Shown: in pieces, positions 53,957 to 62,848 of the stretch
How positions within the stretch are numbered: the first letter of the stretch is position 1
Layout: each line of letters starts with the position of its first letter
Source of the DNA: Anaerolineae bacterium
Lineage (GTDB): Bacteria > Chloroflexota > Anaerolineae > Aggregatilineales > Phototrophicaceae
Assembly: GCA_022824565.1 (NCBI GenBank)
Contig: JAJDZQ010000009.1
Location: 46,174-110,173 of the forward strand
Direction of reading: 5' to 3'
DNA length: 64,000 bases
Made by a program: the position numbers and the translations under genes
Notes under the pieces: generated by a model
What the model was told of the DNA's origin: nothing
What the model saw: the letters and a program-made list of their open reading frames with translations, nothing else
The model's database searches: none

Positions 53957-55306
53957 TCAGGCCAGGCTGGCCTGGGCGTGGCTGGCATATCGTTCCCAAA
54001 CGGCTGGTGCCAAATCCAACGCTATTGCCGCGATGGCCGCTTCGTCCAGGGTCAGCAGCTGCCGGTCGCGCATCAAGAGCTGGCCCGCGCAGATGGTGGT
54101 GGTGACCATGGAGGCTTCGAAGCCGAAGAGCAGATGCCAGGGCAGGTTGCCGGCTGTCATGGGCGTAAAGGGCTGATAGTCCACAAAGATCAAATCAGCC
54201 GCCGCGCCCGGGCTAATCTCGCCGATGGGCAATTCGGGAAAGAATCGGCGCAGTAAGCTGGCGTTGTTGTCCCAGGCCATGCGCGCAATCTGGTCGCCAG
54301 GCGCCCGGCGCGGGTCGCGGTTGGCCAGCTTGTGCAGCAGATAAGCCGCTTTCCATTCCGCCCACATATTGTTGCTGAAACCATCATTGCCCAGGCACAC
54401 TGGTAGACCAGCGTCCAACATGCCGTCTATGTCGGCCGCGCCCACGCCGTTGTTCATGTTCGAGCGCGGCTGATGACTCACCCAAACGCCGCGCCGTACC
54501 AACAAATCCCGTTCTGCCTCGTCAATATGCACGCAATGAGCGGCGATGCTGTTGTCGCGCCAGATGCCGAAGCGATCCAGCCGCTGGACCACAGGCAGTT
54601 CGCTGCGGCGCTGGCTGTCGGTCTGGTCGGCTTCGTGCTCGGCGACATGGATGTGAAAACCGGCCAGGGTGGGCGCTGCATCGGCACAGGCGCGCAAGCT
54701 GGCGTCCGACAAGCTCAGGCTGGCATGCAAGCCAAAGCTGCCGCGCAGACGCGGATGATCGGCCGCTGCCGCCAGAAAACGGACATTTTCGGCGATGCCC
54801 GCGCGCAGCTTGTCGGGACCATCGCGGTCGCTGACTTCATAACAAAGCACTGCGCGCAGGCCCGCCTGGTCGACCGCTTCGCCAATGACATCGAGGCTGC
54901 CCTCTATACAAGACGGGCTGGCGTGATGGTCGATGAGGCTGGTCGTGCCATGTTTGATGGCATCAACCAGGCAGACCAGGGCGCTGGCGCGTACGCTATC
55001 GCGATCTAGCGCCTTGTCCAGTGGCCACCACAAGCGCTGCAAAATCTGTGGGAAGTCTCGCGGCGGCTCGCCCGGAATCGCCAGCCCGCGGGCATATGCG
55101 CCATAAAAATGGGTGTGCGCGCAGATGCCGCCGGGCATCACAATCTGTCCGCGCGCATCGATAATCTCGGCTTGTGGATAGCTCGCTTGCAGCTCTTCGG
55201 CTGTGCCCAGCGCGCCAATCGTGTCGCCGTCAATATACAGCGCCTGGTCGGACAAGATGTCCGGCTGCGCGCCCAGCGTGATGAGCCTGGCATTGGTAAT
55301 CAGCAT
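53957..55306 (-). CDS. ssnA: SsnA-family amidohydrolase
   Basis: 449 residues, cytoplasmic metal-dependent hydrolase close to E. coli SsnA, which lies in the yge purine cluster. PGGICAHTHFYGAYARG holds the HxH metal pair; GTTSLIDHHASP, HIHVAEHEADQTDSQR, AAHCVHIDEAERDLLV and CLGNDGFSNNMWAEWKAAYLLHK follow with the remaining ligands. ATG at 55306 has GAGG upstream. Acts on a purine-related or ureido amidine in the known cluster (exact reaction not settled to my knowledge). Confidence 0.9.
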   Translation of the reverse strand: MLITNARLITLGAQPDILSDQALYIDGDTIGALGTAEELQASYPQAEIIDARGQIVMPGGICAHTHFYGAYARGLAIPGEPPRDFPQILQRLWWPLDKALDRDSVRASALVCLVDAIKHGTTSLIDHHASPSCIEGSLDVIGEAVDQAGLRAVLCYEVSDRDGPDKLRAGIAENVRFLAAAADHPRLRGSFGLHASLSLSDASLRACADAAPTLAGFHIHVAEHEADQTDSQRRSELPVVQRLDRFGIWRDNSIAAHCVHIDEAERDLLVRRGVWVSHQPRSNMNNGVGAADIDGMLDAGLPVCLGNDGFSNNMWAEWKAAYLLHKLANRDPRRAPGDQIARMAWDNNASLLRRFFPELPIGEISPGAAADLIFVDYQPFTPMTAGNLPWHLLFGFEASMVTTTICAGQLLMRDRQLLTLDEAAIAAIALDLAPAVWERYASHAQASLA

Positions 55307-55325
55307 GGTTCGCCACCTCTCCTGT

Positions 55326-55769
55326 TCAGCCACGCAGCGCATAATAGACGCGGTCGACATAAAAATCGGCGGCGCTGTAGAGGTCGCTGATGGTCTCGGC
55401 GCTAACGAAGCGATCCCAGGTCGTCCGGATGAAATGGATAGAACGAGCTGGGAAGTTCTCGATAGGCGGGTCTTTTTCGATCAGATCACGGAATTGCACT
55501 TTGTAATACAGGTCATCGGCGCGCCGGGTTTCTTTGGGCAGCAGGTCGCGCCGCCGCGCCAGCTCGAGGCCCGTGATTCGCGCGAAATAGGCGATGCTGC
55601 CGCCGCGCTCGCCAAAAGCCTGGCGGCTCAAAAAGAAGGCGACATATTCGGCATCGGGTCCGCGCCGCAATTTGGCCTGGGGGATGCGATACCAGCGCTG
55701 TCGCCGGGCGATATCAAGATCGCGCTTGCGCTTCACCACACCCACCAAGACCCGGTCATCCGCGTACAC
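55326..55769 (-). CDS. Conserved hypothetical protein, 147 residues
   Basis: Function unknown. GTG at 55769 has GGAG six bases upstream. Basic N-terminus VVKRKRDLDIARRQRWYRIP, then DAEYVAFFLSRQAFGERGGS, ELARRRDLLPKETRRADDLY and SIHFIRTTWDRFV. No signal or membrane segment. I recall similar stand-alone proteins in Chloroflexota but no function. It lies between ssnA and the PLP gene, 15-20 bases from each, so it is probably in the operon. Confidence 0.65.
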   Translation of the reverse strand: MYADDRVLVGVVKRKRDLDIARRQRWYRIPQAKLRRGPDAEYVAFFLSRQAFGERGGSIAYFARITGLELARRRDLLPKETRRADDLYYKVQFRDLIEKDPPIENFPARSIHFIRTTWDRFVSAETISDLYSAADFYVDRVYYALRG

Positions 55770-55784
55770 AGCTGCTCCGTTCGG

Positions 55785-57167
55785 CTAGCGACGGCCGCGC
55801 TGCGCCATCAAGCGGCGGTCGATTTCGGCCACAGCGGCCTGATGCGCGCGCCACCAGTCTGGGTCGCGTTGCGCGTCCAGCTCGGCGACAGTCTTGCCCT
55901 GCTGCTCGACCCAGGTGTAATACTTCAGGTTGTGCCAACGTTCGCGAGCTGCCCGCGTGCCCTCCAAAACCCAATCTGTGCCCGCCCGCCGAAAGACGCC
56001 TTCGGCGATTGCCAATGCCGACGCTTCGTCCAGCGCGCCCTGCTGCTCGCGCAAGGCAGCCATCACCGAATCATACCGTTCCAGGCCATCGGTGGCGACT
56101 GTGGCAACAACATCGTCGCTGGTGAGTTCATAAAACCTGGCCGTCTTGATGGCGCCGATGATATTGCAGATGCCGCTGATGCCCAGCAAAGACGCCAACT
56201 GCTCCACCAGGGCGGCATCCAGGCCCAGCCGCTCGGCCAGCGCGCGCCGACCCGCTTCTTCTGCGAATAGTCGCAAGCCGTTCAGCGCATCCATATCGTC
56301 GATGCACATCAGCGCATCCATGTTGAAGACATTGTGAATCCAGGTCACATGCTTGTCGCCGATGCCTTGGATCTCGTGTGCGCCATAGCCATTGTTGTAG
56401 AGGGTTGGGCACTGGATCGGCTCCAGGCCCACAATGCGATGGTCGTGCCAAACCTGCTTGAGCCGGTCGCCCGCCGCTATCGTGCCCGCGCTGCCCATCG
56501 CCGAGACAAATGCCGAGATCTTGCCCGCGCCGATGCCCGCCTCGCGCAGTTCGTCGGCCAGCTCGACCAAGGTATTGCCAGTCACATGATAATGAAAGCG
56601 ATAATTGCCCATCACCTCAAACTGGTTGAGGATGCGGATTTTGGGGTCGCTGCCGCGCAGCCGTTTGACTTCGTCATAGATTTCTTTGACATTGCTCTCG
56701 CTGCCCGCCGTGCGGATGATGCGCGCGCCATAACTTTCTATGCGCTGGAACCGTTCTTGGCTCATTTCTTCGGGCAGCACGACGATGCTGTCGTATTCCA
56801 TGCGGCAGCCGATGAATGCGCCGCCAATGCCATAATTGCCGGTCGAGGGCCAGACGAGCGTGTGCAGGTCGGGGTCGACTTCGCCCAGCAATTGTTTTTC
56901 TAGCAGCACCGAATAAGCCGCGCCCACCTTGTGACTGCCCGAGGGGAAGCGCCCACCATACAAGACCACGATTGGGGCAGCGACGCCCGTCAGCTCGCGC
57001 GGGAGCACCAAGAAAAAAGTGCGATTTTGCCCGTCCCGCCAGGTGATGTTGTAGAGATTTAGCGGATTGAGCGGGTCGGTATCCAGCGCGGCCAGCGCAT
57101 CTGCGCGCACTTGCGAGTCGATGGTCTGCGGATGCAGCATTTCTTCAAAGGTCGGCCCCGTAATCAT
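55785..57167 (-). CDS. Fold-type II PLP-dependent enzyme (cysteine synthase-like)
   Basis: 460 residues. The PLP lysine is in SGSHKVGAAYSV (K80), the pocket loop is PSTGNYGIGGAF, and the glycine loop is VSAMGSAGTIAAGDRL. AHEIQGIGDKHVTWIHN replaces the usual C-terminal serine/threonine region. Longer than O-acetylserine sulfhydrylase by about 150 residues. In E. coli the equivalent place in the yge cluster has YgeX (diaminopropionate ammonia-lyase), also fold-type II but with different motifs; this could do the same step (inference). ATG at 57167 has AGGAGG five bases upstream. Confidence 0.82.
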   Translation of the reverse strand: MITGPTFEEMLHPQTIDSQVRADALAALDTDPLNPLNLYNITWRDGQNRTFFLVLPRELTGVAAPIVVLYGGRFPSGSHKVGAAYSVLLEKQLLGEVDPDLHTLVWPSTGNYGIGGAFIGCRMEYDSIVVLPEEMSQERFQRIESYGARIIRTAGSESNVKEIYDEVKRLRGSDPKIRILNQFEVMGNYRFHYHVTGNTLVELADELREAGIGAGKISAFVSAMGSAGTIAAGDRLKQVWHDHRIVGLEPIQCPTLYNNGYGAHEIQGIGDKHVTWIHNVFNMDALMCIDDMDALNGLRLFAEEAGRRALAERLGLDAALVEQLASLLGISGICNIIGAIKTARFYELTSDDVVATVATDGLERYDSVMAALREQQGALDEASALAIAEGVFRRAGTDWVLEGTRAARERWHNLKYYTWVEQQGKTVAELDAQRDPDWWRAHQAAVAEIDRRLMAQRGRR

Positions 57168-58213
57168 CAATCCCTCCTGGCCCTCCTGGCTGGTTCGCCT
57201 TCAGTTTGCCTTGGACTGTGCGCTTTGGCAAGCGCGGTCGCTGCGGGGCTGCGTTGATTCGGCGCTCGCGCCTGCCCCAGGCCAGCTGTGGAGGCCACGA
57301 CATAGAGTGGGCGGTCGCGCGTTTCGTCATAACTGCGGGCGACATATTGACCGATGACGAATAGAAAAAAAAGTTGAAAGGAGCTCAGCAGCAGCAGCAG
57401 CATGATGGTGGTGGCTTGCCCGCCAAAGAATTCTTCGCCCTGTGTCAAACGCAGGATCGTGATAGCCAGCCCGGTGAGCAGCGATGTCACGCCCAGAAAC
57501 AGGCTGATATAAATCATAATTTGCAACGGAAAAAACGAAAAGCTGGTTACGGCGTCCAGCGCAAAGGCGATCATCTTGCGCAGCGGATATTTCGTTTCGC
57601 CCCAGGCGCGCTCTTCGCGCACATATTCGATGCCAGTTTGGCGGAAGCCCACCCAACTGGTCATGCCACGCACAAAGCGCCGGTGTTCGCGCATTTGCCG
57701 CAACACAGCCGCCACCCGCGCGTCCATCAGCCGGAAGTCGCCCGTGTCGACCGGGATGTTGATATCGGTGATGCGGTGAATCAAGCGATAAAAGAGCTTG
57801 GCGCTCAGCCGCTTTAGCCAGCTTTCGCCCTGGCGGACAGCGCGCACGGCATAGACGACATCATAGCCTTCTCGCCATTTTTCGACCAAGCGCGGGATGA
57901 CCGCCGGGGGGTCTTGCAAATCTGCGTCTATCAGCACCACCGCCCGCCCGCTGGCATAATCTACGCCGGCCGTCACAGCGATCTGGTGGCCAAAATTGCG
58001 CGCGAAGCTGATCACCCGCAAGCGCGCGTCGGCAGCCGCCAGCTCCTGCATCAATTCGCGCGAGCCATCGCTGCTGCCATCGTCAACCAGCAGCAATTCC
58101 CAGGGTTCGCCCAGGCCATCCATCACGGCGCGCACCTGGTCGGTGAAAGGTCGCAGGTTGCCGACCTCGTTATAGACCGGTGCGACGATGGAATAAGTCG
58201 GGCCGTCGCTCAC
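57167..58213 (-). CDS. GT2 family glycosyltransferase (DPM1/GtrB-like) with two TM segments
   Basis: 348 residues. GT-A domain: YSIVAPVYNEVGNLRPF, LLLVDDGSSDGSRELM, RNFGHQIAVTAGVDYASG, VLIDADLQDPPAVIP (the DAD metal motif) and DTGDFRLMDARV. Two membrane segments follow (about 230-255 and 265-295), as in polyprenyl-phosphate glycosyltransferases. GTG at 58213 overlaps the upstream stop (GTGA) and its stop overlaps the next gene (TGATG), so it is fully embedded in the purine-type operon although no wall or glycan gene is near. Donor and acceptor unknown. Confidence 0.88.
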   Translation of the reverse strand: MSDGPTYSIVAPVYNEVGNLRPFTDQVRAVMDGLGEPWELLLVDDGSSDGSRELMQELAAADARLRVISFARNFGHQIAVTAGVDYASGRAVVLIDADLQDPPAVIPRLVEKWREGYDVVYAVRAVRQGESWLKRLSAKLFYRLIHRITDINIPVDTGDFRLMDARVAAVLRQMREHRRFVRGMTSWVGFRQTGIEYVREERAWGETKYPLRKMIAFALDAVTSFSFFPLQIMIYISLFLGVTSLLTGLAITILRLTQGEEFFGGQATTIMLLLLLSSFQLFFLFVIGQYVARSYDETRDRPLYVVASTAGLGQARAPNQRSPAATALAKAHSPRQTEGEPARRARRD

Positions 58214-59466
58214 AGCAATCCGATTTCTTCGAGCCGCGCGCGCACCACATCGATATCGACCGGGATCGGCCGCGCAGCCGCGACGCTCTCGCGGGCTCTG
58301 GCGATATCTTTCAGCCCGTTGCCCGTGCTGACGATACAGGTCTCTGCGTCGGGGTCGATGATGCCCTCGGCCAGCGCTTGTTTGACCCCGGCTGTTGCCG
58401 CCGCAGCCGCAGGCTCGGCAAAGACTCCGCAAAGCCTGCCCAGCAGCGGTATGGTTTCCACAATTTGCGCATCACTGACTGTGACAAAAGCGCCCTGGCT
58501 TGCTCGCACCGCTCGGATGGCTTTGCTGCGGTCGCGTGGCAGCTCGGCGGCGATGCTGTCGGCGCTGGTGCTGACGGCTCGGCGGGTGATCTTGGCCGGC
58601 GCCAAACCCGCCCGCCAGGCATCGGCGAGCACGGCGCTGCCTTCGGCCTGCACGCCCAACAAACGTGGCAGTTTGTCGATCCAGCCCAACTGCAGCAGGT
58701 CGTAGAAGCCCTTGTAGATGCCGCTGATGATGCTGCCATCGCCCACGCTGACCGCCACGACATCCGGCGCGCGCCAACCCAACTGCTCGGCGATTTCCAG
58801 CGCGACCGTCTTTTTGCCTTCGGTCGTGAAGGGATTGACGCCGGTATTGCGCGAATACCAGCCGAACTCTGCGCAGGCTTGTGTGCACAATTCGTAGGCA
58901 TCGTCATAACTGCCCTCGACCAGAAACACCTGCGCGCCATAGACAAGTGGCTGGGCGATTTTTGCGGGAGGCGCGTCGTGAGGCACAAATATGACAACTT
59001 CGACCTGTTCCAGCCCCGCGCCCACGCCCGCCAAAGCCGCCGCCGCATTGCCCGTGCTGGCTGTGGCGACCACCGCGATAGCCTCTTGCAGCGCCCGCGC
59101 TACGACCACTGAACTGGCGCGGTCTTTCAGCGAGCCAGTTGGATTGAGGCCCTCGTCTTTGACCCAAATGCGCTGCATGCCCAGTTTTTTCGCCAGCCGC
59201 TGCGCGCGATAAAGTGGCGTCCAGCCGACCGAAAGTGGCGGCAGTTGGCTGTCGGGCACCAGTGGCAGCAGAGGCAAATAACGCCAGTGATTGGCGATTT
59301 GGCAGCCGCTGATGGCATCGCGGTCCAGGCGCGCGCGCAAAGCCGCATAGTCGTAAACGATATCCAGGGTCCCCAGCTCGCCATGCTGCGGACAGGTATA
59401 GTCGAGCTCGTCCGGCGCAAAGCGGCAGCCGCCAACCACACAGCGCAATTCCTGGATAGCCGCCAC
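58210..59466 (-). CDS. Threonine synthase-like PLP enzyme
   Basis: 418 residues. An N-terminal Cys-rich ribbon (C9, C14, C25) precedes the fold-type II domain; the PLP lysine is in NPTGSLKDRASS (K114), and the pocket loop is ASTGNAAAALAG. VAVSVGDGSIISGIYKGF is the phosphate-binding glycine loop region, and FAEPAAAAATAG follows. By family it makes threonine from phosphohomoserine, but no hom or thrB is near, and the surrounding genes are of nitrogen catabolism, so a changed substrate (for example an amino-acid ammonia-lyase) is possible. Confidence 0.82.
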   Translation of the reverse strand: MAAIQELRCVVGGCRFAPDELDYTCPQHGELGTLDIVYDYAALRARLDRDAISGCQIANHWRYLPLLPLVPDSQLPPLSVGWTPLYRAQRLAKKLGMQRIWVKDEGLNPTGSLKDRASSVVVARALQEAIAVVATASTGNAAAALAGVGAGLEQVEVVIFVPHDAPPAKIAQPLVYGAQVFLVEGSYDDAYELCTQACAEFGWYSRNTGVNPFTTEGKKTVALEIAEQLGWRAPDVVAVSVGDGSIISGIYKGFYDLLQLGWIDKLPRLLGVQAEGSAVLADAWRAGLAPAKITRRAVSTSADSIAAELPRDRSKAIRAVRASQGAFVTVSDAQIVETIPLLGRLCGVFAEPAAAAATAGVKQALAEGIIDPDAETCIVSTGNGLKDIARARESVAAARPIPVDIDVVRARLEEIGLL

Positions 59467-59484
59467 TTTTGTCTATCCCCTGCC

Positions 59485-60444
59485 CTAGCCGCTGCCGCCC
59501 GGCACGATGCGCGTGCCCGCCTCGTGGTTCAAGGCGCGCGTGATATTGGGCGGGTCGGTGATGATGGCGCGCGGACCGCCATTGTGCACAAAGTCGATCG
59601 CCGCTTCGATCTTGGGATACATGCTGCCGGGCGGGAATTGCCCTTCGGCCAGATAACTGCGCGCCTGCAGCAGGGTCAGTTCGTCCAAGGGCTGCTGCTG
59701 TGGCGTGTTGAAATGCAGGCAGACTTTCTCGACAGCTGTAGAGATTAGCAGCAAGTCGGCGCGCAAGGTCTGCGCCAAGAGGCTGCTGGCGCGGTCTTTG
59801 TCGATGACGGCGCTGACTCCGCGCAGGCTGCCCACCTCGTTGCGAGCAACCGGCACGCCGCCGCCGCCGCAGACAATCACGATATATCCCGCCAGCACCA
59901 AAGCCTGGATGGCGTTGATCTCGTTGACGACTACGGGCTTGGGCGAAGCCACCACGCGCCGCCAGCCACGCCCCACTTCCTTCTTCACCTGCCAGCCATC
60001 CAAGCGCGCCGCCAGCGCCTCTGCCTCGGTCAGGTAGCCGCCGACCGGTTTGTCGGGGTTGGCAAAAGCCGGGTCTTCGGGGTCGACGCGAATTTGGGTG
60101 ATGAGGGTGGCGACAGTATGATTCATGCCCACGCGCCGCAGCGAATTCGCCAGCGCCTGCTGCAGCATATAGCCGATGCTGCCCTGGGTATCGGCCACCG
60201 CCAGGTCCAGGGGCACGCCATGCACATCGGCGACTCGCGTGGCGATCTCGGCGCGATTCATGATGTAGCCCACCTGGGGACCATTGCCATGCGTAATCAC
60301 CACCTGCCAGCCAGCGCTAATCATATCGGCGATGTGGCGGCAGGTTTCGCGCACCGCCTGCCATTGGCTTTCGATATCGGGGTTGGCTGGGTCAGGGATC
60401 AGCGAGTTGCCACCGATCGCCACCACCACCAGTTTGTCGATCAT
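59485..60444 (-). CDS. arcC: Carbamate kinase
   Basis: Makes ATP from carbamoyl phosphate. 319 residues. VVVAIGGNSL opens it; GWQVVITHGNGPQVGYIM, VADTQGSIGYMLQQAL, VIVCGGGGVPVARN and AVIDKDRASSLLAQTL are the family motifs, and GSMYPKIEAAIDFV is near the C-terminus. Lies between the carbamoyltransferase and the threonine synthase-like gene, matching YqeA in the yge cluster. Likely supplies the ATP yield of purine or ureide breakdown. Confidence 0.95.
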   Translation of the reverse strand: MIDKLVVVAIGGNSLIPDPANPDIESQWQAVRETCRHIADMISAGWQVVITHGNGPQVGYIMNRAEIATRVADVHGVPLDLAVADTQGSIGYMLQQALANSLRRVGMNHTVATLITQIRVDPEDPAFANPDKPVGGYLTEAEALAARLDGWQVKKEVGRGWRRVVASPKPVVVNEINAIQALVLAGYIVIVCGGGGVPVARNEVGSLRGVSAVIDKDRASSLLAQTLRADLLLISTAVEKVCLHFNTPQQQPLDELTLLQARSYLAEGQFPPGSMYPKIEAAIDFVHNGGPRAIITDPPNITRALNHEAGTRIVPGGSG

Positions 60445-60480
60445 AACGCGCGCCCTTCAAAACCCTGCTGGCAAAAAAAA

Positions 60481-61461
60481 TTAGCGCATTGTCAGCGCCA
60501 TGGCTGCTTTTTGCACATGCAAGCGGTTTTCTGCTTCGTCATAAACCACGCTTTGTGGTCCGTCGATGACGCTGTCGGTCACTTCGATATTGCGATCCGC
60601 CGGCAGGCAGTGCATATAAACGGCGTGTTCATTTGCCAGGTCCATGCGGCGGTCGTCGGTGATCCAGTCACTGTATTGGGCGCCGATCGCGGCTGATTCG
60701 TCATCGTCTTCGGTCGTCAGCCAACTGCCCCAGCTCTTGGGATACAATATGTCCGCGCCGGCGAAACCGGCGTCAAAGTCGTCAATTATCTCAAAGGAGC
60801 CGCCATGCCGGCGGGTATTTTCGCGCGCCTGTTCGACGATGTCGGGCATCAGTTGGTACTCCGGCGGCCGCGTCAGGCGTACATTCATGCCAAAGCGCGA
60901 CATCAGCAGCACCAGGCTCTGGGGCACCGATATCGGCTTCTGATAACTGGCGGCGTAAGCCCAGCTGATATTGATGGTCTTGCCACGCAGGTCGCGCCCG
61001 AACTTCTCCTGGATGGTCATCAAGTCAGCCAGAATCTGAAAGGGGTGATAAATGTCGCATTGCATATTTAAGACGGGTACGCGGCTGGCCTCGGCCACGG
61101 CGTTGATGTATTGGTTGCCGAAGCCCCAATCGCACTGACGAATGGCGATGCCATCGGTATAGCGGCCGACGATTTCGCCAATTTCCTTGGCGGTATCGCC
61201 ATGGCTGATCTGGGTGGTGGTGTGGTCAATAAACTGGGCATGGCCGCCCAACTGCGCCATGCCGGCTTCAAAGCTGATGCGAGTGCGCGTGCTGGTGAAG
61301 AAGAATAGCAGCGCAAGCACCTTGTCGCGCAGCAACGCGTGAGACTCGCCCAGCGCGCGCTTGCGCTTCAAATCCCAAGCGACATCCAGCAGCGTTTCAA
61401 TCTCTTCTCGCGACCAGTCCTGGGTGCTAATGAGGTCGCGACCGCGTAAATCCGTCTGCAT
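60481..61461 (-). CDS. ygeW: Carbamoyltransferase, YgeW-like
   Basis: 326 residues. The carbamoyl phosphate site is FFTSTRTRISFEAGMAQLGG with ISHGDTAKEIGEIVGRYTDGI; the second-substrate region has VLNMQCDIYHPFQILADLMTI (equivalent of HPxQ) and YMHCLPADR (HCLP). The insertion ISWAYAASYQKPISVPQSLVLL is the pattern of knotted transcarbamylases (YgeW, acetyl/succinylornithine types). Shorter than E. coli YgeW (about 396). With arcC downstream and ygeY upstream, a catabolic ureido-substrate transcarbamylase is the best call; ornithine carbamoyltransferase is the alternative. Confidence 0.85.
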   Translation of the reverse strand: MQTDLRGRDLISTQDWSREEIETLLDVAWDLKRKRALGESHALLRDKVLALLFFFTSTRTRISFEAGMAQLGGHAQFIDHTTTQISHGDTAKEIGEIVGRYTDGIAIRQCDWGFGNQYINAVAEASRVPVLNMQCDIYHPFQILADLMTIQEKFGRDLRGKTINISWAYAASYQKPISVPQSLVLLMSRFGMNVRLTRPPEYQLMPDIVEQARENTRRHGGSFEIIDDFDAGFAGADILYPKSWGSWLTTEDDDESAAIGAQYSDWITDDRRMDLANEHAVYMHCLPADRNIEVTDSVIDGPQSVVYDEAENRLHVQKAAMALTMR

Positions 61462-61495
61462 GAACCACTCTCCTTGTCTTTGAAGTCTATCGGCG

Positions 61496-61520
61496 CCGCC
61501 AGCCGCCGTCGGGCTGGCGG
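61496..61520. repeat. Perfect inverted repeat between ygeY and ygeW
   Basis: CCGCCAGCC (61496-61504), seven-base loop, GGCTGGCGG (61512-61520): a nine-base perfect stem. No T-tract follows on either strand, so it is not a typical terminator; it may be a transcript-processing or protein-binding site. Confidence 0.45.
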
Positions 61521-61554
61521 ACTAGTCTCCCGCGATCCGCGCCTCAGACCGGAC

Positions 61555-62775
61555 TCAGCCGGCAGCGCCGCCGTTTAAGGTCTGGCGCAAGATCGCCGGA
61601 AAAAGCGCGTACCATTCGGTGGAGCGCACGACATCTTCCAGCGGCACCTGATCGAGGACGGTGTGCGCGTGAATTTCATTGCCCGGCGCGAAGCCGATGC
61701 TGGGAATGCCGGCTTTGCCCGCCCAATATATGCCATTGGTGGAGAAATCCCACTTGCCGGTGTCAGCCGCGCCATAGAGCACTTCGGCCGCCGCCAAACC
61801 GGCTTTAACGATGGGCTCGTCTTCTTCATAAGCCCAAGCCGGATAAATTTTGTCGAGCGGGAATACGAAGCCGGTGTAACTCGGCTCGTCGTATACCAGA
61901 ATCTCGGCTTGAATATCATCGCGCTGCCCGATGATCGCGTTCAGCCGCTGCAGCTCCGTCTCAGGATCCTCGCCAAAGGTGATACGGCGGTCGACGTAGA
62001 TGGTCGCTTCATCTGGCACAGCGTTGATGCTGGGCGTCTTGACCTCCATATCGGTGACGGTGATACGTCCCTGGCCCAAAAAGTCATGATCGCCCAGCTC
62101 CGGCTCAATATGGCTGATGCGCTCAATAACTGGCAACAACTTGTAGATGGCGTTATCGCCCAGGTAATTGCTGGCGGCATGGGAACTCTTGCCTTTGGCC
62201 ACAATTTTGAATTCGACCCGGCCCTTGTGGCCGCGGTAAATCTGCATCTTGGTCGGCTCGCCGATGACGACGAAATCGGGTTTGATGCCCTCGGTTTGGA
62301 CGAAGGCGTGAGGCGCTTGCCCGTCATTCCATTCTTCCATATTGCCAAAATAATAGGCGGTATAGCCATCGAGCAAACCCAAATCGCGGGCTAGCGCCAA
62401 GCCATAGACCATGCCCGGCGTACTGCCCTTTTCATCGCAGGCGCCGCGAGCGTATAATACGCCATTCTCGATCTTGCCTTCAAAGGGGTCCCATTGCCAC
62501 TCGTCCGGGTCGCCGATGCCCACCGTGTCTATATGGCTGTCGTAGAGCAGGATGCGGTCGCCATTGCCGATGCGGCCCACGATATTACCCATCTTGTCCC
62601 AGAAAATATCGTCGAAACCGAGCGCGGTCATTTCCTGCGCAATACGTTCGCCGCAATCGCGAATTTGATTTTCCATACTGGGTATGGCGCAGATCTCGCG
62701 CAGGAAGCTGATAATCGGCGCGCGCTGCTCTTTGACTCTATGCCGCAAGGCTTGCAGTTGACTGTGGTCTACCAT
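61555..62775 (-). CDS. ygeY: YgeY-family M20 peptidase/hydrolase
   Basis: 406 residues. Metal ligands: LLYDSHIDTVGIG (HxD), LYARGACDEKGSTPGM (DEKG), GNMEEWNDG (EE), VVIGEPTKMQIYRGHKGRVE and SIGFAPGNEIHAHTVLD (final His). YgeY is the member linked to selenium-dependent molybdenum hydroxylases and purine clusters, and probably cleaves an N-carbamoyl or ureido amide. ATG at 62775; the ribosome site AGGA is nine bases upstream. Confidence 0.92.
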   Translation of the reverse strand: MVDHSQLQALRHRVKEQRAPIISFLREICAIPSMENQIRDCGERIAQEMTALGFDDIFWDKMGNIVGRIGNGDRILLYDSHIDTVGIGDPDEWQWDPFEGKIENGVLYARGACDEKGSTPGMVYGLALARDLGLLDGYTAYYFGNMEEWNDGQAPHAFVQTEGIKPDFVVIGEPTKMQIYRGHKGRVEFKIVAKGKSSHAASNYLGDNAIYKLLPVIERISHIEPELGDHDFLGQGRITVTDMEVKTPSINAVPDEATIYVDRRITFGEDPETELQRLNAIIGQRDDIQAEILVYDEPSYTGFVFPLDKIYPAWAYEEDEPIVKAGLAAAEVLYGAADTGKWDFSTNGIYWAGKAGIPSIGFAPGNEIHAHTVLDQVPLEDVVRSTEWYALFPAILRQTLNGGAAG

Positions 62776-62848
62776 GGCGATTCCTATGAATTACTCCAGT
62801 TGGGCATCAGGTACTTTAGCCCAAAAAGGGCGAAACATACAGGTGATT

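Noticed and set aside
61496..61520. Intrinsic terminator between ygeY and ygeW
   Set aside because: The stem is perfect but no T-tract follows on either strand, so it was kept only as an inverted repeat.
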